Part shown: positions 53,273 to 56,356 of the stretch, in pieces
How positions within the stretch are numbered: position 1 is the first letter of the stretch
How the letters are laid out: each line of letters opens with the position of its first letter
Assembly: GCF_017329615.1 (NCBI RefSeq)
Contig: NZ_JAFMTW010000023.1
Coordinates: 1 to 56,356, forward strand
From: Alicyclobacillus suci
Lineage (GTDB): Bacteria; Bacillota; Bacilli; Alicyclobacillales; Alicyclobacillaceae
DNA length: 56,356 nt
Reading direction: 5' to 3'
Made by a program: the position numbers and the translations under genes
The notes under the pieces: model-generated
The model's input: the letters and a program-made list of their open reading frames with translations, nothing else
Told to the model about the DNA's origin: nothing
Database searches by the model: none

Positions 53273-54352
53273 TTAGGGAATCAAGACAACCTTCAGAGAG
53301 TTGACACCTTTTTTCATCATTTCAAAACCTTCGTGGAATCTTTCCAATGGCAACTTATGTGTCACAACGCCTTCCGTGGGCAACGTGCCGTTCTGAATTC
53401 CCTCGATAACGAGCGGATAACAGTACGGACCCAAGTGCGAACCGAGCAAATCTAGTTCCTTTCTGTCACTAATGATGCTCCAATCTACGGTTACAGGGTC
53501 CTTGAATACACTAAATTCCACAAAACGCCCCAACTTCCGAATCAGCTGTAAACCCTGTACAACACTCGAACCCGCACCACTCGCTTCGATATACACATCA
53601 GCGCCGTAACCGTCTGTCATTTCTTTAATCTTTGAAACGACATCCTCTTCTTTTGGGTTCATTACCAAATCCGCACCAAACTTCTTCGCGAGTTCAAGTC
53701 GTTCGGGGCGCAAATCCAGCACAACGAGCTTTCCCGACCCCCGCAGTTTCGCAGCGCCAATCATGCCAAGTCCAAGCGTTCCGGCTCCAGAGATAACAAC
53801 AAAATCTCCAAGTTGAATATTTGCCCGCTGAACAGCATGCATGGAACACGCATATGGCTCAATTAATACCGCTTGTTCCAACGCGAGATCCTTCGGAACT
53901 TTGTGATTAATCCCCTCAATAGGGAACTTCATATATTCAGCCATGCCGCCGTTCACATTGTTTTGAAAGCCATATAAATCGTGCTTCTCACACATCCAAT
54001 ACTCACCGCGGTTACAAAAGCGACATTCCCAACAAGGCACAATCTGTTCCGAAATCACTCTGTCCCCAACAGAGAAATCACCCTTTACATCCTCCCCCAG
54101 CTCAACGATTTCACCAATAAACTCATGACCTGGAATCATCGGCTCTTTAATATACTTTGGTTGCCCATCGCCACCCCAAAAACTCGGCGCCCCTTCCCAC
54201 GCCTTTACATCTCCCGCACAGATACCACACGCCTCAACGCGGATCACGATTTCACCCTTACCCGCTCTTGGAACCGGGACAGTCTCTAAGCGATAGTCCC
54301 CAGGGCCGTGACAAACGACAGCTTTCATATTCTGCGGCAGTGCCACAAACAT
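53273..54352 (-). CDS. eltD: Zinc-dependent erythritol/L-threitol dehydrogenase-like enzyme
   Basis: A 359-residue medium-chain zinc dehydrogenase. AVVCHGPGDYRLE, EACGICAGDVKAW, IPGHEFIGEIVELGE and the structural zinc lobe IVPCWECRFCNRGEYWMC are clear. The C-terminal part VTVDWSIISDRKELDLLGSH and LGPYCYP is, as far as I remember, specific to erythritol/L-threitol dehydrogenase of Mycobacterium smegmatis and relatives. It would oxidise a tetritol to erythrulose with NAD. First gene of the operon. ATG at 54352 (MFVALPQN) is chosen; a GTG six bases later is possible. The longer frame crosses the promoter region and is rejected. Confidence 0.82.
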   Translation of the reverse strand: MFVALPQNMKAVVCHGPGDYRLETVPVPRAGKGEIVIRVEACGICAGDVKAWEGAPSFWGGDGQPKYIKEPMIPGHEFIGEIVELGEDVKGDFSVGDRVISEQIVPCWECRFCNRGEYWMCEKHDLYGFQNNVNGGMAEYMKFPIEGINHKVPKDLALEQAVLIEPYACSMHAVQRANIQLGDFVVISGAGTLGLGMIGAAKLRGSGKLVVLDLRPERLELAKKFGADLVMNPKEEDVVSKIKEMTDGYGADVYIEASGAGSSVVQGLQLIRKLGRFVEFSVFKDPVTVDWSIISDRKELDLLGSHLGPYCYPLVIEGIQNGTLPTEGVVTHKLPLERFHEGFEMMKKGVNSLKVVLIP

Positions 54353-54387
54353 CACACCTTTTCTAAATTTGGGATGAGAAATGAAAG

Positions 54388-54400
54388 TGTAACGCTTACA
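54388..54400. repeat. TGTAA-N3-TTACA inverted repeat in operon leader
   Basis: TGTAA-CGC-TTACA lies between the operon promoter and the eltD-like start codon. It resembles a CcpA cre site but is one base too short, so it may be an operator for another regulator. Confidence 0.35.
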
Positions 54401-54479
54401 ATTGAGAATATACAGACGAAGAACCGATTTCTGACTTCTCATTGTACCGCGTACACCGCATTTCAATTTGTTTCTTTAA

Positions 54480-54507
54480 TTTTTATTCATAATCGATTAT
54501 TTGTCAA
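54480..54507 (-). promoter_or_regulatory. Promoter of the tetritol operon with operator in its spacer
   Basis: On the minus strand TTGACA (54502-54507) is 16 bases from TAAAAA (54480-54485). The spacer contains the perfect 12-base palindrome ATAATCGATTAT (54489-54500). A repressor bound there would directly block RNA polymerase; the divergent DeoR protein is the natural candidate. Nearby direct repeats TTTCATTAG and TTTCATTTAG (54524-54543) could be additional contacts. Confidence 0.6.
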
Positions 54508-54622
54508 TTATGCTTTTATTATATTTCATTAGCTTTCATTTAGTAAATTAAAAAGGTGCGAAAACAATTGATATGAAATACAATAGAAGCATGAACTGAT
54601 ACAACGTCACAGGAGGGAACTT

Positions 54623-55381
54623 GTGAAAGATTTATATACAGAAGAACGGCGCGCTTTGATTCTTAAGATGGTCGAAGAAAATTCACGGGTATCAGTCGGA
54701 GAACTCGCCAAACACTTTAACGTGTCGGGCGCAACCATACGTTCAGATCTCCGTTACCTAGAGGACAAAAATTTACTTCAACGCACACGTGGCGGAGCTA
54801 TCGTATCCGAGGAGAATGATCTCAGTTTTGCAAATAGAATTACACAACACATTCAGGAAAAACAAAGGATTGCTGAGGCATCATTTCAATTCATTCACGA
54901 TCACGATTCGATTCTCCTTGATGCAAGTTCCACTTGTCTGGAACTGGCAAAACTCATCCGCAAGAGCAACATTACGCTGACTGTTATCACCAATGGCCTT
55001 CATGCCGCCCAGATTCTTGTAGAAAACCCGAACATTACAACAATGTTAATTGGTGGAGTTTTGCGTAATCAAAACAACGTCGAAGGAACGCTGGGTGCAG
55101 AATTACTTGACAAAGTGTATGTAAAAAAGTTTTTCTTCTCAGCAAGAGCGGCATCTCCTAACGGAGATCTGATGGATTTTGATTTACATGAAGTCGAGTT
55201 GAAAAAGCGTATGTTTGATAAAAGTATGCAGCGTTACTGCTTACTTGACTCTTCAAAATTAGGAAAATATTCCGTTGGAACATTTGGAACCCTATCCGAA
55301 ACACATACGTTGATCACAGATGGAGATGCACATGCCCTGTATTCCAACATGTTCGCAAATCTTCGTATTACAATGGCATAG
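54623..55381 (+). CDS. DeoR family transcriptional regulator
   Basis: A 252-residue DeoR repressor. The N-terminal HTH_DeoR domain has ERRALILKMVEENSRVSVGE, then NVSGATIRSDLRYLE and TRGGAI. The C-terminal DeoR sensor domain binds a sugar phosphate (ILLDASSTCLELAKLI, VITNGL and MLIGGVLRN), and D/K residues such as LLDSSKLGKYS end the site. GTG at 54623 follows AGGAGGG. It is divergent from the tetritol operon. A tetrose or erythrulose phosphate is a likely inducer. Confidence 0.92.
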   Translation: MKDLYTEERRALILKMVEENSRVSVGELAKHFNVSGATIRSDLRYLEDKNLLQRTRGGAIVSEENDLSFANRITQHIQEKQRIAEASFQFIHDHDSILLDASSTCLELAKLIRKSNITLTVITNGLHAAQILVENPNITTMLIGGVLRNQNNVEGTLGAELLDKVYVKKFFFSARAASPNGDLMDFDLHEVELKKRMFDKSMQRYCLLDSSKLGKYSVGTFGTLSETHTLITDGDAHALYSNMFANLRITMA

Positions 55382-55410
55382 TAAGATGCGTAGAACGCGA
55401 CAGTAAAAGA

Positions 55411-55446
55411 AAAACGCTGGACTGGATAAACTGAATCCGGCGTTTT
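55411..55446 (+). terminator. Intrinsic terminator after the DeoR gene
   Basis: AAAACGCTGG (55411-55420) pairs with CCGGCGTTTT (55437-55446), with one G-T pair, about 30 bases past the DeoR stop, and ACTTATG follows. The remaining DNA to 55597 holds nothing I recognise. Confidence 0.75.
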
Positions 55447-55597
55447 ACTTATGTTTGTGACACACTCAAAGGGATTCGAATCCCGCAGGAGGCGGTTTGG
55501 GAAAGCTCTATCGGACTTTACTTATCTTATCCGTAGGTCCCCTAGCGGTTATTGAGGTTGCCTAGAGCATATGACTATCCAACTTGAGTGCCAACGT

Positions 55598-55885
55598 TTA
55601 GCGTAGCTCCCCCTCGACGGAATGACGTTCTTTCAGTCGTTTCAGTACTAGTTCGTGAGTGCCGTACATTTCCGCTAAATGCCTTTGATCTACATTTAGG
55701 TCGGATTTCTCGGCGTAGCTCTTTCATTGATCGATTATCTCTGTCGCGAATCTCGTCATCGTATCGGTGAACCGCTTTTCTTGTTCTTCAAGCGCTTTGG
55801 TAAATCGTTCTTCGATGACTTTGGTGAACCTTGTTTCCTGCGCCTTAAATTTTTCATCCAGGTAGTTTTTCAATTCCTGATCCAT
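55598..55885 (-). pseudogene. Small coiled-coil protein gene with in-frame stop
   Basis: ATG at 55885 (GAGGTG upstream) opens MDQELKNYLDEKFKAQETRF, a charged coiled coil rich in Glu, Lys, Arg and Phe, ending at TGA (55724-55726) after 53 codons. The same frame continues past the stop with 42 coherent codons (DLNVDQRHLAEMYGTHELVL, then KRLKER) to TAA at 55598-55600. The continuation looks like genuine protein, so this is probably one gene of about 95 codons broken by a nonsense change. A short functional protein is the alternative. It lies 30 bases from the end of the CRISPR array. Function unknown. Confidence 0.6.
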
Positions 55886-55915
55886 GTCAGCACCTCGCAA
55901 ACGTATTTTACTATG

Positions 55916-56356
55916 CTCAGTGATCCGACATTTCTGGCCGCTCAGAGCGATGATCATGATGTACGGTGCCACTTCTCAGATCACTCGCTCAGTGATCCGA
56001 CGCCAATTCGGCTACGACAGTTAATGGAACACAGCCAGTGCCACTTCTCAGATCGCTCGCTCAGTGATCCGACGCAGAACGTTGCGGTTACGAATACCAT
56101 CGAGGCTCGTGCCACTTCTCAGATCGCTCGCTCAGTGATCCGACCAAATTCGCCGCTCTGGAGTTGTGCGAGTGCCTCGTGTGCCACTTCTCAGATCGCT
56201 CGCTCAGTGATCCGACGTGATGCAGCGTGCCGAAACGCCTGAAGAACTTAAGTGCCACTTCTCAGATCGCTCGCTCAGTGATCCGACTGCACCGCTGTTT
56301 GAGCTGCAGTTTGAAAGTAAGTGCCACTTCTCAGATCGCTCGCTCAGTGATCCGAC
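55916..56356 (-). CRISPR. CRISPR array, type V-B (Cas12b)-like repeat, trailer end
   Basis: Six 36-base repeats start at 55966, 56038, 56109, 56181, 56252 and 56321, separated by spacers of 36, 35, 36, 35 and 33 bases. The repeat at 55966 has one substitution (ATCACTCGC for ATCGCTCGC). A truncated 14-base repeat end, CTCAGTGATCCGAC, lies at 55916-55929, followed by another 36-base spacer. Decay on the left marks the trailer, so transcription runs leftwards from a leader beyond the window. In that sense the repeat begins GTCGGATCACTG and ends GAGAAGTGGCAC. I recall this repeat from Alicyclobacillus acidoterrestris/acidiphilus Cas12b loci, whose guide RNAs end the same way. No cas gene or tracrRNA is in the window. 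Confidence 0.95.

Noticed and set aside
55588..56242. Plus-strand reading frames running through the CRISPR repeats
   Set aside because: They are translations of the repeat and spacer DNA or shadows of the coiled-coil gene, not proteins.
1..56356. tRNA, rRNA, insertion sequences, prophage or cas genes inside the window
   Set aside because: None seen on either strand; all long reading frames are accounted for by metabolic, transport or regulatory proteins.

Overview
The window looks like chromosomal DNA of an Alicyclobacillus, close to the A. acidoterrestris / A. acidiphilus group. The best evidence is the CRISPR array at the right edge. Its 36-base repeat, read on the minus strand, starts GTCGGATCACTG and ends GAGAAGTGGCAC. 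From memory this is the direct repeat of the type V-B (Cas12b/C2c1) system of those species. Moderate GC, strong AGGAGG-type ribosome sites, GTG/TTG starts and a Gram-positive style lipoprotein fit that assignment. No rRNA, tRNA, insertion sequence or phage gene was seen.

Almost everything is catabolic accessory DNA, arranged as a row of operons that mostly carry their own regulator and MFS transporter. (A) 1117-9227: class II aldolase, Zn alcohol dehydrogenase, RuBisCO-like protein, ACS-type MFS carrier and DUF1537 sugar-acid kinase on the minus strand. A clear sigma-54 promoter precedes them, and a divergent PrpR-type sigma-54 activator faces them. This resembles 3-oxo-isoapionate (branched sugar acid) catabolism. 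(B) 9324-16671: aconitase X split into two genes, an MFS carrier, an IlvD/Edd dehydratase and an FAD oxidoreductase, with a divergent LysR regulator. (C) 16826-23021: an aldo/keto reductase-like protein and an MHS-type carrier, divergent from GntR(FCD) regulator, RraA-like aldolase and aldehyde dehydrogenase. (D) 23165-35383: a three-subunit molybdenum hydroxylase with maturation factors (MocA, XdhC). It also has a fumarate-reductase-like flavoprotein with a small 2Fe-2S partner, a 4,5-dihydroxyphthalate decarboxylase-like protein, an MFS carrier, a creatininase-family amidohydrolase, a cysteine-dioxygenase-like cupin and a GntR/UTRA regulator. Together they suggest breakdown of a ring compound, possibly N-heterocyclic.

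(E) 35688-40826: malate:quinone oxidoreductase, a decayed chemoreceptor remnant, an HSL-type esterase divergent from a WYL regulator, and a MOSC protein. (F) 40861-47583: tryptophan-to-anthranilate genes kynB, kynU and kynA, then a peptide-binding lipoprotein, an M42 aminopeptidase and an Lrp-type regulator, together suggesting peptide and amino acid scavenging. (G) 47744-55381: polyol permease, transaldolase, split DhaL/DhaK kinase, RpiB isomerase, short-chain dehydrogenase and an erythritol/L-threitol-type dehydrogenase, with a divergent DeoR regulator. This reads as tetritol use: tetritol to erythrulose, erythrulose phosphate, erythrose 4-phosphate, then transaldolase. Cluster A is predicted to yield L-erythrulose 1-phosphate, so A and G may share a four-carbon phosphate route.

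(H) 55598-56356: a small coiled-coil gene interrupted by an in-frame stop, then the trailer end of the CRISPR array. The array runs off the window, so its leader and cas genes must lie to the right. Start codons were adjusted in many genes to the ATG, GTG or TTG with the best-spaced ribosome site. All enzyme assignments rest on recognition of family motifs by eye, with no database search.
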